This document shows positions 47,027 through 57,373 of a stretch of 64,000 bases of DNA, one piece after another. The notes beneath the pieces were generated by a model that was given only the letters and a program-made list of their open reading frames with translations, made no database searches and had not been told where the DNA came from. A program made the translations under genes and the position numbers. Source of the DNA: Spongiibacter tropicus DSM 19543 (GTDB lineage Bacteria > Pseudomonadota > Gammaproteobacteria > Pseudomonadales > Spongiibacteraceae); assembly GCF_000420325.1 (NCBI RefSeq), contig NZ_ATUS01000002.1, forward strand, positions 186,001 through 250,000, given 5' to 3'. Every line of letters begins with the position of its first letter. Position 1 is the stretch's first letter.

Positions 47027-48341
47027 CCTCACCTCCAGCTTGCAAGCGGTATTCCGCGCTGACCGCATGCGCCGTCAGGGATTCACCACGGGCGAGCACC
47101 GAGGCGGTGCGCGCCAGCTTGGCCGCCCCCGCCGGGGAACAGTTGATGATCGACGAGCGCTTTTGAAAGTCGTATACCCCAAGCGGCGAGGAAAACCGCG
47201 CGGTGCCTGATGTTGGCAGTACGTGATTGGGACCGGCGCAGTAATCCCCCAGCGCCTCTGGCGTGTGGCGCCCCAGAAAAATCGCCCCGGCGTGACGGAT
47301 CTCCGGCAAATACTGCTCCGGGTTATCCACCGACAACTCCAGATGCTCTGGCGCAATGCGGTTAATGAGTGCAATCGCCTCGGCCATATCGGCCACCTTA
47401 ATCAGCGCACCACGCGCCGCCAGGGACTGCCTGATGATATCTTGCCGTTCCATCTGGGGCAGCAGGCGGGCAACGCTCTCCGCAACCTTGTCGAGGAATT
47501 CTGCATCGGGGCTAATAAGCAAAGACTGCGCATCTTCGTCATGCTCGGCCTGTGAGAACAGGTCCATCGCAATCCAGTCGGGATCGGTCTTTCCGTCACA
47601 AACCACCAGAATTTCGGACGGGCCGGCAATCATGTCGAGACCGACGCTGCCGAACACCTGGCGCTTGGCAGTAGCCACATAGATATTGCCGGGACCGACA
47701 ATCTTATCGACACGAGGAATCGTTTCCGTGCCAAAGGCCAGCGCCGCGATAGCCTGAGCACCACCGACCGCAAACAAGCGATCCACCCCGGCAATGGCCG
47801 CCGCAGCCAGCACCATGTCGTTCACATAGCCGTTGGGCGTGGGCGACACAGCGATCAACTCGCCCACTCCGGCCACCTTGGCAGGAACAGCATTCATCAA
47901 CACCGACGACGGATAGGTCGCCTTGCCGCCTGGCACGTACAGCCCCACGCGATCCATACCGCGAATCTGCTGACCCAATACCGTGCCGTCGTCTTCCTGG
48001 TATTGCCAGGACGCTTGCTGCTGGCGCTCGTGATAACGGCGGATACGATCAGCCGCCTCTTCTAACGCCTGCCGCTGAGCCGAATCAATACGTGTCAGCG
48101 CGACCTGCAGCTGCTCGGCGCTGAACTCCAGCTCACTGACATTACTGGCTTCTACTGCGTCAAAACGGCGCGTGTACTCAAGTACCGCCGCATCACCACG
48201 CTGACGAATATCGGCCAGCACGGCTGCGACAGTAGAGGCGACGGCCTCATCGGATACCGAATCCCAAGCCAGCAGCGCATCGAGGGTTTCACCAAAGTCG
48301 GCGTCACCGGCATTCAAGCGGCGCAACTGCAAATCACTCAT
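47019..48341 (-). CDS. hisD: Histidinol dehydrogenase
   Basis: Zinc enzyme that oxidises histidinol to histidine in two NAD-dependent steps. Length 440. Family signatures: [35 protein letters not shown] and [11 protein letters not shown], and the C-terminal [18 protein letters not shown]. One base separates it from hisG. Confidence 0.97.
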   Translation of the reverse strand: MSDLQLRRLNAGDADFGETLDALLAWDSVSDEAVASTVAAVLADIRQRGDAAVLEYTRRFDAVEASNVSELEFSAEQLQVALTRIDSAQRQALEEAADRIRRYHERQQQASWQYQEDDGTVLGQQIRGMDRVGLYVPGGKATYPSSVLMNAVPAKVAGVGELIAVSPTPNGYVNDMVLAAAAIAGVDRLFAVGGAQAIAALAFGTETIPRVDKIVGPGNIYVATAKRQVFGSVGLDMIAGPSEILVVCDGKTDPDWIAMDLFSQAEHDEDAQSLLISPDAEFLDKVAESVARLLPQMERQDIIRQSLAARGALIKVADMAEAIALINRIAPEHLELSVDNPEQYLPEIRHAGAIFLGRHTPEALGDYCAGPNHVLPTSGTARFSSPLGVYDFQKRSSIINCSPAGAAKLARTASVLARGESLTAHAVSAEYRLQAGGEDE

Positions 48342-48342
48342 C

Positions 48343-48990
48343 TCATGCCTCCACGGCGCGGGCCTCTACGGCCGCCGACAAGTCACCGATAATTTTTTGA
48401 ATCGTCTGGTGTTTACGCTTCATTGCTGCCCGGTTGACCACCAGACGAGAACTGACGGGAGAGATCAGTTCACGGGGCTCCATGCCATTGGCCCGCAGCG
48501 TATTGCCGGTATCTACGATATCGACAATCAAATCCGCCAGATCCATCAACGGCGCCAATTCCATTGCGCCGTAGAGTTTGATCAGCTCAACCTGAATCCC
48601 CTGCTCGGCAAAATGGCGACGAGCTACATTCACAAACTTGGTGGCAACCCGCACGCGCCCAACAGGCAACGCCTCGCCAACGCGCCCCGCCGTCATCAAC
48701 TTGCAGCGGGCAATATTCAGATCCAGAGGCTCATACATATCGTCTGCGCCGAGTTCCAGCAACATATCCTTACCGGCAATTCCGAGGTCAGCCGAGCCCA
48801 GCTTGACGTAGGTCGGCACATCGGTGCCGCGAATCACAATAAGCTGGATATGGGAATGGTTGGTGGCGAAGATCAACTTGCGGCTGCTGGAAATATCTTC
48901 CAGCGGCTCGATACCGGCCTCCGCCAGCAGGGGCAGAGTTTCCTTTAGGATGCGCCCCTTGGTAAGGGCGATGGTAATGGGCTGATCCAC
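48343..48990 (-). CDS. hisG: ATP phosphoribosyltransferase, short form
   Basis: First enzyme of histidine synthesis. Length 215, so it lacks the C-terminal regulatory domain of long HisG. Short-form enzymes need HisZ, which is not in this window. Motifs: [18 protein letters not shown] at the N-terminus, [13 protein letters not shown] and the PRPP-binding segment [20 protein letters not shown]. Confidence 0.96.
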   Translation of the reverse strand: MDQPITIALTKGRILKETLPLLAEAGIEPLEDISSSRKLIFATNHSHIQLIVIRGTDVPTYVKLGSADLGIAGKDMLLELGADDMYEPLDLNIARCKLMTAGRVGEALPVGRVRVATKFVNVARRHFAEQGIQVELIKLYGAMELAPLMDLADLIVDIVDTGNTLRANGMEPRELISPVSSRLVVNRAAMKRKHQTIQKIIGDLSAAVEARAVEA

Positions 48991-49046
48991 GCTACAACTC
49001 CTGAGCTAAACGGCCCGACCACAGCAAATCACTGCAGCCCGGCATA

Positions 49047-50345
<1,299 letters not shown>

Positions 50346-50576
50346 TTACTCGGCTTCAGCGGGGGTGAGCGCTTTGATATTGATCGCGTGAAGGGAGCCG
50401 TCCCGGATCAGGTCGTTGACGGCAGCATAGACAAGTTGCTGGCGGCGCACCGGGCGCAGCCCTGCAAACGCTTCACTGACAACTTGTACATCGACGTGAT
50501 TGCCCTCGCCCTGCACATCAAAAGTACCGTCAGCAAAGTGCTCGCTCAATCGTGCCAGAATTTGTTCTGTCTGCAT
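50346..50576 (-). CDS. ibaG: BolA-family protein IbaG
   Basis: Small BolA-fold protein, 76 residues, that partners monothiol glutaredoxins in iron-sulfur metabolism and acid response. Contains the BolA-type segment VQVVSEAFAGLRPVRRQQLVYAAVND with its helix-turn-helix-like region. Between mlaC and murA; mlaB, often found here, is missing. Confidence 0.92.
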   Translation of the reverse strand: MQTEQILARLSEHFADGTFDVQGEGNHVDVQVVSEAFAGLRPVRRQQLVYAAVNDLIRDGSLHAINIKALTPAEAE

Positions 50577-50627
50577 GCCTGCAAGTTTCCGTCATTCAAA
50601 AAACAGGCCGCGAATTGTACGCAATTG

Positions 50628-50655
50628 CGGCGCCCTTGGCGAGAAAAGGGCGCCG
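50628..50655 (-). terminator. Strong GC-rich hairpin after mlaC
   Basis: A perfect 10-base stem CGGCGCCCTT/AAGGGCGCCG with an 8-base loop begins 6 bases after the mlaC stop. On the minus strand it is followed by CAATTGCG and not a T run, so it may be a transcript-stabilising or partial-termination structure ahead of ibaG. Confidence 0.5.
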
Positions 50656-50660
50656 ATTGA

Positions 50661-51356
50661 TCACTTCTCGCCAGCGTCTCCAGCGGCTTGTTCCATCACT
50701 TCCTTGGGCGCTACCGTCCAGTTATCGATCACTTTCTCGATATCGCCATCGTAAGTTGCCACCGCCGTGCGGAACTGGTTCTGGTAAATGCGCCCCAGGT
50801 TCAGCCCCTCAATGATCACATTGCGCAGCTTCCAGTCGCCCTGTGCGTCACGGCGCAAGGTATAGATGACCTCGTAAGGCTTGGCGCGCTCACCGTAAAT
50901 ATGCTGACGCACCCCAACACTGCCCGACAGGTCCGCGTCTTCAGCCAGCGGCAGCACTTCAATCTTATTGCCATTGAAGCCCAGCAGGCCCTTCGCATAG
51001 GTATTGATCAGACCGTCTTTGAAGTTTTGGGTAAAACGCAGCACATGGTCGCGAAACTGAGCTTTGTCCTCTTCGCTGGTCAGGCTCTGATAGTAGGCGC
51101 GACTGCCGTACTTCCCCATCACACCGCGGGCAAAACTCTGAAAGTCGACCACCTGATCCATGATACGACGCACTTCGTTGTTGAAGCGGTCGGGATCCTG
51201 ATCGACATAACCCCGAGCCTCCTCAATCACTTTCATTAGCTCCTGCGTGGTGTTTGCAACCACCTCATGGGGCCCCACTGCCGAGTCATCGGTTTTGGCA
51301 AGAGCCAAACCGGCGAACAGCGTCGCCGTCAGCATTACCAGAATTTTCTTCATCAT
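50661..51356 (-). CDS. mlaC: Periplasmic phospholipid carrier MlaC
   Basis: Periplasmic lipid shuttle between the outer-membrane MlaA complex and the inner-membrane MlaFEDB transporter. Length 231. Signal peptide MMKKILVMLTATLFAGLALA, then the MlaC/Ttg2D fold with FNNEVRRIMDQVVDFQSFARGVMGKYG and WKLRNVIIEGLNLGRIYQNQF. Unusually, mlaF, mlaE, mlaD and mlaB are not beside it: the next gene upstream is the divergent kdsD, 209 bases away, and the next downstream is ibaG. Confidence 0.92.
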   Translation of the reverse strand: MMKKILVMLTATLFAGLALAKTDDSAVGPHEVVANTTQELMKVIEEARGYVDQDPDRFNNEVRRIMDQVVDFQSFARGVMGKYGSRAYYQSLTSEEDKAQFRDHVLRFTQNFKDGLINTYAKGLLGFNGNKIEVLPLAEDADLSGSVGVRQHIYGERAKPYEVIYTLRRDAQGDWKLRNVIIEGLNLGRIYQNQFRTAVATYDGDIEKVIDNWTVAPKEVMEQAAGDAGEK

Positions 51357-51437
51357 TGTCTACTCTCCGTTTTCCGCACCCCAGCCACTGCCTGCCATCA
51401 GCCCGCAGTGGTGTATTACACAGTTTCTCCGACCGCA

Positions 51438-51476
51438 GTTTACGTAAATCACTCCCTGCGGGGAGACGCAGTAAAC
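51438..51476. repeat. Nested inverted repeats upstream of kdsD
   Basis: GTTTAC (51438-51443) and GTAAAC (51471-51476) flank a CTCCC-TGCG-GGGAG hairpin (51452-51465). The structure sits in the 209-base divergent region between mlaC and kdsD. It could be an operator or a leader structure. No clear -35/-10 pair was found nearby. Confidence 0.4.
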
Positions 51477-51565
51477 CTGTTAATTTGTCACATTGGAAAT
51501 TATCATAACCAAAATGAGCGCCAGCTTAATGGCTCGCCCGGAACAATAAGGCCAAAACTCCCGCA

Positions 51566-52534
51566 ATGACATCTTCATATATCGAGACTGCCAAGCGCGT
51601 CATCAGCATGGAACGCGACGCCGTAGACGCACTGCTTGCCCGCACCGATGACAGCTTTGATCGCGCTTGCGAGCTGTTACTCAACTGCCAGGGCAGAGTG
51701 GTCGTCACTGGCATGGGAAAATCCGGCCATATCGGCAGCAAACTCGCCGCAACGCTGGCCAGCACGGGAACACCAGCATTTTTTGTTCACCCCGGAGAAG
51801 CGAGCCACGGCGACATGGGCATGATACGCCCCGGCGATGTGGTCATCGCACTTTCCAACTCGGGCACCACTGCTGAGCTGGTTACCCTCATTCCTCTGTT
51901 GAAGCTCCTGGCGGTCCCGGTACTGGCCATGACCGGGCGTCCGCAATCAGAGCTGGCACAAGCCGCCGATGTCCACCTGGATGTCGGGGTGGCACAGGAG
52001 GCCTGTCCACTGAACCTGGCGCCGACTTCCAGCACCACCGTCACGCTGGTCATGGGCGACGCACTCGCCATTGCCCTGCTGGAGGCCCGCGGCTTCACTG
52101 CTGATGACTTTGCCTTCTCCCACCCCGGCGGCGCGCTGGGCAGAAGACTGCTGCTGAAAATCGACAGCATTATGCATACCGGCGACGAAATTCCCAAAGT
52201 GAATAGCGGTGCCGCCCTGAGCGAAGCGTTACTGGAAATGAGCAGCAAAGCGCTGGGCATGACAACCGTCCTGAACAGCGACGGCACGCTTGCTGGCATC
52301 TTTACCGACGGCGATCTGCGCCGCGCCATTGACCGCGGCATTGATATCCGCGACGCAAAAATTGACGACGTGATGACCCGCAACTGCCGCAGTATTCAGC
52401 CCGGCATGCTGGCCGCCGAAGCGCTGCGCATTATGGAAGACAATAAGATCACGGTGCTGGTCGCGCTGGATGACAAACAGCAGCCCATTGGCGTAATCCA
52501 CACCCACGACCTGCTCAAGGCAGGCGTCGCGTAA
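51566..52534 (+). CDS. kdsD: D-arabinose 5-phosphate isomerase
   Basis: Makes arabinose 5-phosphate for Kdo synthesis. Length 322. SIS domain at about 40-170 with GRVVVTGMGKSGHIGSKLAATLASTGTPAFFVHPGEASHGD, here read as separate short blocks, followed by two CBS domains (about 205-320). First gene of the kdsD-kdsC-lptCAB unit. Confidence 0.96.
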   Translation: MTSSYIETAKRVISMERDAVDALLARTDDSFDRACELLLNCQGRVVVTGMGKSGHIGSKLAATLASTGTPAFFVHPGEASHGDMGMIRPGDVVIALSNSGTTAELVTLIPLLKLLAVPVLAMTGRPQSELAQAADVHLDVGVAQEACPLNLAPTSSTTVTLVMGDALAIALLEARGFTADDFAFSHPGGALGRRLLLKIDSIMHTGDEIPKVNSGAALSEALLEMSSKALGMTTVLNSDGTLAGIFTDGDLRRAIDRGIDIRDAKIDDVMTRNCRSIQPGMLAAEALRIMEDNKITVLVALDDKQQPIGVIHTHDLLKAGVA

Positions 52535-52544
52535 AGGGAAAACC

Positions 52545-53066
52545 ATGCAAAGCGTCATAGAAAAAGCTCGCAATATCCGCCTACTGGCCATGGATGTTGA
52601 CGGCGTACTGACCGACGGCAGCCTGTTGTTTGGCAACAGTGGCGAGGAAATGAAAGCGTTCAGCATTCTCGACGGCCTCGGCATCAAGCTGCTCCGCGAC
52701 GCTGGCATTCGCCCGGCGATCATCACCGGCCGCACCTCTGAGCTACTGCTGCGACGTGCCCGCGAGCTGAGCATCGAGCTGATCTATCAGGGGCGTGAAG
52801 ATAAAGGCACGGCCCTCGAAGAACTGCGCAGCGATCTGGGCCTGCGCTACGAGGAAATCGCCTACGTCGGCGACGACCTGCCCGACCTCGCCGCCATCCG
52901 CGCCGCCGGCCTGGGCATCACCGTGGCCAATGGCCACCACTTCGTCGCCCGTCATGCTGACTGGCAAACCCGCGCGACTGGTGGCTCAGGGGCTGTCAGA
53001 GAAATCGCCGAACTGATTTTAATGGCTCAAGGCAAGTTAAATGACGCTCTGGAGCAATACTTGTAA
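52545..53066 (+). CDS. kdsC: Kdo-8-phosphate phosphatase
   Basis: HAD-family phosphatase that releases Kdo. Length 173, the compact cap-less form. Nucleophile motif LLAMDVDGVLTDG near residue 13, ITGRTSELL, and the acidic GDDLPDLAAI motif. Ten bases after kdsD and two bases before lptC. Confidence 0.96.
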   Translation: MQSVIEKARNIRLLAMDVDGVLTDGSLLFGNSGEEMKAFSILDGLGIKLLRDAGIRPAIITGRTSELLLRRARELSIELIYQGREDKGTALEELRSDLGLRYEEIAYVGDDLPDLAAIRAAGLGITVANGHHFVARHADWQTRATGGSGAVREIAELILMAQGKLNDALEQYL

Positions 53067-53068
53067 TC

Positions 53069-53644
53069 ATGGCTTCGCGTAGCTTTCGCATCAATATCGC
53101 CTCGGTACTTTCGGTGCTGGCGGCCATCGCCGGTACCGTGATTTACCTGACGCAGTTCAGCGAAAGCGGCAAACTGAGCCTGATCGATAATTTTGACGCC
53201 ATCCCGGATGTGGACTCCCACCTGCAGGGGATAGAGGGTCTGAAATACAGCGCTGACGGCAATATTGCCTACCGTTGGCAGGCGGAAAGCGCTGATCGAA
53301 TGATATCCAGCGGCGATATTCGCCTTCAGCAACCCTTTTACGTTGGCGACATCGGCCAGCAACGCCCCTGGACTGCAAACGCCGCATCCGGCACGCTGTC
53401 GCAAAATGGCCAATCCCTTGAGTTGCGCCACGACGTGCTGGTAAAAGACCTGATTCGTGAAGCCGAGATCAGTACCCAACAATTGACTATTGACCTGGAA
53501 CACAGCACCGTCGCGACAGCTCAGCCGCTCGACCTTAAACTGCCCAATGGCACAACGACTTCGGTGGGCATGCGCGCTGACCTCAAACAGGAACGCGTCG
53601 AGCTCCTTTCACAGGTAAAGGGACACTATGAACCTCAGCAGTAA
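53069..53644 (+). CDS. lptC: LPS export protein LptC
   Basis: Bitopic inner-membrane component of the LPS bridge, passing LPS from LptB2FG to LptA. Length 191. One N-terminal membrane segment (about 10-28) and a periplasmic beta-jellyroll. Overlaps the lptA start by 17 bases. Sequence conservation is modest; position between kdsC and lptA is decisive. Confidence 0.92.
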   Translation: MASRSFRINIASVLSVLAAIAGTVIYLTQFSESGKLSLIDNFDAIPDVDSHLQGIEGLKYSADGNIAYRWQAESADRMISSGDIRLQQPFYVGDIGQQRPWTANAASGTLSQNGQSLELRHDVLVKDLIREAEISTQQLTIDLEHSTVATAQPLDLKLPNGTTTSVGMRADLKQERVELLSQVKGHYEPQQ

Positions 53645-54176
53645 ACTCCAGCTACTGTGCCTGCTGGCCATGCCACTGACGGTCAGCGCATTACCCAACG
53701 ACCGCAGCCAGCCGATCAACCTCAGCTCGGACAAGGCCACCTACGAGAACAACCAGGGCATTTATACCGGCAACGTGAACATGTCTCAGGGAAGCCTGAA
53801 AATCCGCGCAGACAAGCTGATTATTGTCGAGGACGACCGCAAGGTGCAGAAAGTCATCGCCCATGGCAGCCCGGCGTATTTTGAACAGCAGCCCCGGGCT
53901 GAAGAAGGGGTAGTCTCCGCGAGCGCCAGACTGATCGAATACAGCCTGAGCGATGAGGAAATTCTGCTGCAGAAAGACGCCACCATTCGCCATCAGGGTT
54001 CAAAAATCAGTGGTGACCGCATTGTGTACAGCGGGCGCAAGCAACTGGTGGTCGCCGATGGCGGCAGCCGAAGCCTCGATGGCCGCGTGCAGATGACACT
54101 GCAGCCCCAACAACCCGGCACGGAACCCCCCGAGACTGAACCGGCGCCAGAACCCGACACCGAGAGCACGCCCTGA
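53628..54176 (+). CDS. lptA: LPS transport periplasmic protein LptA
   Basis: Forms the periplasmic LPS bridge. Length 182. Signal peptide with likely cleavage after LTVSA, then the OstA-like jellyroll beginning [21 protein letters not shown]. The C-terminal tail is a Pro/Glu-rich extension (about 25 residues) beyond the fold. One-base overlap with lptB (TGATG). Confidence 0.94.
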   Translation: MNLSSKLQLLCLLAMPLTVSALPNDRSQPINLSSDKATYENNQGIYTGNVNMSQGSLKIRADKLIIVEDDRKVQKVIAHGSPAYFEQQPRAEEGVVSASARLIEYSLSDEEILLQKDATIRHQGSKISGDRIVYSGRKQLVVADGGSRSLDGRVQMTLQPQQPGTEPPETEPAPEPDTESTP

Positions 54177-54901
54177 TGCCCGTACTAAAAGCCAGCCATC
54201 TCGCCAAAGCCTATAAAGGGCGAGAGGTGATCAAGGATGTGTCACTGAGCATCAACAGCGGCGAAATAGTCGGCCTGCTGGGCCCCAACGGCGCGGGCAA
54301 AACCACGTGTTTCTACATGATTGTCGGCATCGTCAACGCCGACAGGGGCCGCATAGAGCTGGATGGCAAAGATCTGACATCGCTGTCAATTCAAGGCCGA
54401 GCCCGCCACGGTGTTGGCTACCTGCCCCAGGAAGCGTCGATCTTTCGCAAACTCAGCGTCGCCGACAACATCATGGCGATTCTGGAAACCCGCAGCGACC
54501 TCAACCGTCGCCAGCGAAAAGAAAAGCTCGACGCCCTGCTGCAGGAGTTCCACATTACCCACATCCGTAAATCGCCCGGCATGGCGCTGTCCGGCGGCGA
54601 GCGCCGACGCGTCGAAATCGCTCGCGCGCTGGCGACAGAGCCGAGTTTTATTTTGCTCGACGAGCCCTTTGCCGGCGTCGACCCCATCTCGGTTAACGAC
54701 ATACAGCACATTATTCGACACCTTCAGGCCCGCGGAATCGGCGTGTTAATCACCGATCACAATGTACGAGAAACCCTCGATATCTGCGAAAAAGCCTACA
54801 TCGTCGGCGAAGGTCGTATTGTTGCCGAAGGCAACGCCGAATCCGTACTCAACAACCAGGTCGTCAGGGATATTTATCTTGGCGATAAGTTCACGTTGTG
54901 A
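54176..54901 (+). CDS. lptB: LPS export ATPase LptB
   Basis: ABC ATPase powering LPS extraction together with LptFG. Length 241. Walker A GPNGAGKT (36-43), signature [15 protein letters not shown] near 140, Walker [13 protein letters not shown], and the H-loop ITDHNVRE. lptF and lptG are elsewhere, as usual. Confidence 0.97.
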   Translation: MPVLKASHLAKAYKGREVIKDVSLSINSGEIVGLLGPNGAGKTTCFYMIVGIVNADRGRIELDGKDLTSLSIQGRARHGVGYLPQEASIFRKLSVADNIMAILETRSDLNRRQRKEKLDALLQEFHITHIRKSPGMALSGGERRRVEIARALATEPSFILLDEPFAGVDPISVNDIQHIIRHLQARGIGVLITDHNVRETLDICEKAYIVGEGRIVAEGNAESVLNNQVVRDIYLGDKFTL

Positions 54902-54910
54902 TAGGAAAAA

Positions 54911-54927
54911 TCGGCACAGCAATTGCT
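54911..54927 (+). promoter_or_regulatory. Sigma-54 type promoter in front of rpoN
   Basis: CGGCAC-AGCAA-TTGCT matches the consensus TGGCAC-N5-TTGCW at 10 of 11 defined positions, with GG (54913-54914) and GC (54925-54926) exactly 10 bases apart. The predicted start near 54938 leaves a leader of about 96 bases before rpoN. Implies that RpoN could transcribe its own gene. Confidence 0.6.
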
Positions 54928-55033
54928 TTATACGCCTATTGCAGCCGCTCTCCGGCAGGACTACACTGACCTTAAAGTGCCGCCAATCAGGCACAAATGT
55001 CTTCAGAATTTGGTGTAGTAGAAACCGCTGCCT

Positions 55034-56515
55034 ATGAAACAATCGCTCCAGCTTAAAGTCGGTCAGCAGCTGACCATGACCCCCCAGCTGCAACAGGCGA
55101 TTCGTTTATTGCAACTGTCCACCCTCGACCTTCAACAGGAAATCCAGTCTGCTTTGGACTCCAATCCGCTTCTGGAACTGGAGGAAGAAAACGACACCCC
55201 CGAGCAAGACAGCAACAGTCAGTCAAAAAGCAGCGATACCAAAAACGACAGCAGCAGCAACGAAAGCGAGCCCACCGCCAGCGACGCAGACAGCGAATGG
55301 GCCGAGCGCAGCGAAATACCCGAGGACCTGCCGGTAGACAGCCAATGGGATGACGTTTACCAAAGCTCCGGCCCGGCGAGCAGCGCTCCCAGCGGCGATG
55401 ACGATTACAGCAATGACTACCGCCACGGCAGCTCAGATTCCCTGCAAGACCACCTGCGCTGGCAGCTCAACCTGAGTCGCCTGTCTGAAATCGATCAGTT
55501 CATTGCCGATGCCATCATCGACGCCATCGACGAAAAAGGCCGCCTGACCGTCACGCCTGAAGAGTTGGTGGATGCCTTCGACAATGAAGACGTCGAAATC
55601 GAAGAAGTCCACGCCGTCCTTCACTTGATTCAGCAGTTTGACCCCCCTGGCGTCGGTGGCCGGGATTTACAGGAGTGTCTGCTTATTCAGTTGCGGCAGT
55701 TGCCCCGCGAGACGCTTTATCTGCAAGAGGCCATGCAGATTGTAGAGCAGCATATGGACCAGCTCGGCAACCGCGACTACAACCAGATTATGCGCCGCTG
55801 TCGCCTCAAGGAAGATCAGCTTCGGGATACACTGCTGCTGATCCAGTCCCTGAACCCCACGCCCGGCGATGCAATCAGTAGCGGCGATACCGAATACGTC
55901 GTCCCGGATGTCTTCGTCAGTAAAAAAGACGGCCGCTGGCTGGTGGAACTCAACCCGGATATTGCCCCGAAAATCCAAATCAACTCGCACTATGCGGCAC
56001 TGGCCAAAAGCAGTACCAGCAGCGAAAAAGACTATATTCGCGACAACCTCCAGGAAGCGCGCTGGTTTATCAAAAGTCTGCAGAGCCGCAATGAAACCCT
56101 GATGAAAGTCGCCAGCAAAATCGTCGAGTATCAGCGAGGCTTTCTCGAATACGGCGACGAGGCGATGAAACCGTTGGTGTTGCATGACATTGCCGACGCC
56201 GTGGGCATGCACGAATCCACGATCTCGCGGGTCACCACCCAGAAGTACATGCATACACCGCGGGGCATTTACGAGCTGAAATACTTTTTCTCCAGCCACG
56301 TATCGACCGATACCGGCGGCGAGTGCTCATCGACCGCCATTCGCGCGCTGATCAAAAAGCTGATCGCCGCAGAAAATCCGCGAAAGCCACTCAGCGACAG
56401 CAAGATTACCGAACTGTTGGCCGAACAGGGTATCAAGGTCGCGCGGAGAACCATCGCCAAGTACCGAGAATCACTGGTCATTCCCCCCTCTAATGAGCGG
56501 AAGCGACTGGTATAG
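55034..56515 (+). CDS. rpoN: RNA polymerase sigma-54 factor
   Basis: Alternative sigma factor for -24/-12 promoters that needs enhancer-binding ATPases. Length 493. Region I is Gln/Leu-rich ([20 protein letters not shown]); region II is a long acidic Ser/Asp stretch (about 50-130). The core-binding and helix-turn-helix regions follow. The RpoN box [10 protein letters not shown] is at 470-479. It begins the rpoN-hpf-ptsN-rapZ-ptsO block. Confidence 0.97.
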   Translation: MKQSLQLKVGQQLTMTPQLQQAIRLLQLSTLDLQQEIQSALDSNPLLELEEENDTPEQDSNSQSKSSDTKNDSSSNESEPTASDADSEWAERSEIPEDLPVDSQWDDVYQSSGPASSAPSGDDDYSNDYRHGSSDSLQDHLRWQLNLSRLSEIDQFIADAIIDAIDEKGRLTVTPEELVDAFDNEDVEIEEVHAVLHLIQQFDPPGVGGRDLQECLLIQLRQLPRETLYLQEAMQIVEQHMDQLGNRDYNQIMRRCRLKEDQLRDTLLLIQSLNPTPGDAISSGDTEYVVPDVFVSKKDGRWLVELNPDIAPKIQINSHYAALAKSSTSSEKDYIRDNLQEARWFIKSLQSRNETLMKVASKIVEYQRGFLEYGDEAMKPLVLHDIADAVGMHESTISRVTTQKYMHTPRGIYELKYFFSSHVSTDTGGECSSTAIRALIKKLIAAENPRKPLSDSKITELLAEQGIKVARRTIAKYRESLVIPPSNERKRLV

Positions 56516-56591
56516 CTGGCTGCGTTAAATCGCGCAGCCCTGACCCTACGCCGGGAGGCGCAGGACGATCTGAGTGTAAAAGGAGCAAGAT

Positions 56592-56879
56592 ATGCAGATA
56601 ACTGTCAGTGGTCACCACGTTGAAGTTACACCGGCACTGCGTGAATACGTCAATAACAAGCTTGCCAAACTGCAACGACATTTCGACAATATCACCAATA
56701 CGGACGTTACGCTCTCAGTCGAGAAGCTGGTACAAAAAGCGGAAGCGACAGTGCATGTGGCAGGCGCGGACCTGTTTGCCACATGCGAATCGGAAGATAT
56801 GTATGCTGCGATCGACAGCCTGACCGACAAGCTGGATCGCCAGTTGATCAAACACAAGGAAAAACACCTGGGCCGGTAA
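56592..56879 (+). CDS. hpf: Ribosome hibernation promoting factor, short form
   Basis: Binds the 30S subunit and promotes 100S dimers in stationary phase. Length 95, so it is the short HPF that works with RMF and not the long form. Starts MQITVSGHHVEVTPALREYVNNKLAKLQRHFD. Start ATG 56592 follows GGAGCAAG. Conserved downstream of rpoN. Confidence 0.96.
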   Translation: MQITVSGHHVEVTPALREYVNNKLAKLQRHFDNITNTDVTLSVEKLVQKAEATVHVAGADLFATCESEDMYAAIDSLTDKLDRQLIKHKEKHLGR

Positions 56880-56912
56880 GCGCCGGGCCGGTTTTTCCGG
56901 ATACCTAATAAT

Positions 56913-57368
56913 ATGAGCCTTAATGCGATACTGAGCCAAGGACGTACCCACTGGGGTACGTCCGTAGGCAGTAAAAAACGTCTTCTTGAACAGATCTCGA
57001 TATTTGTCGCCGACGACAATAGCCAGTTCAACGCTGACGATCTGTTCAACGAACTCCTTGCCCGAGAGCGACTGGGTAGCACGGGTATCGGTCACGGGGT
57101 TGCGATTCCCCACTGCCGAAGCCAGCAGTGTACGGCGATTACCGGCATTCTGCTGAAGCTCGCCGAGCCCATCGATTTCGAGGCCATCGACGATCAACCC
57201 GTCGACCTGGTGTTCGCACTCATTGTTCCTGCGGAAGCCCACGACGAGCACATCAAAGTGCTGGCCAGTCTAGCCAATGTGTTTAACGACGACGGCTTTC
57301 GTCAACAGCTGCGCAACGCGGGCAGCGATGAAGCCCTGTACACTACTGCTGTAACCCGCGCGCCCTGA
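56913..57368 (+). CDS. ptsN: Nitrogen PTS enzyme IIA
   Basis: Phosphorylatable EIIA-Ntr regulator. Length 151. Active His67 lies in GIGHGVAIPHCRS. A perfect 9-base inverted repeat (56941-56949 with 56954-56962) sits inside codons 10-17. Followed by rapZ after 5 bases. Confidence 0.96.
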   Translation: MSLNAILSQGRTHWGTSVGSKKRLLEQISIFVADDNSQFNADDLFNELLARERLGSTGIGHGVAIPHCRSQQCTAITGILLKLAEPIDFEAIDDQPVDLVFALIVPAEAHDEHIKVLASLANVFNDDGFRQQLRNAGSDEALYTTAVTRAP

Positions 57369-57373
57369 TCGCC

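Noticed and set aside
56881-56900. CCGG-TTTTT-CCGG hairpin after hpf considered as a terminator
   Set aside because: The stem is only 4 bases, the T run is in the loop, and the downstream genes are normally cotranscribed.
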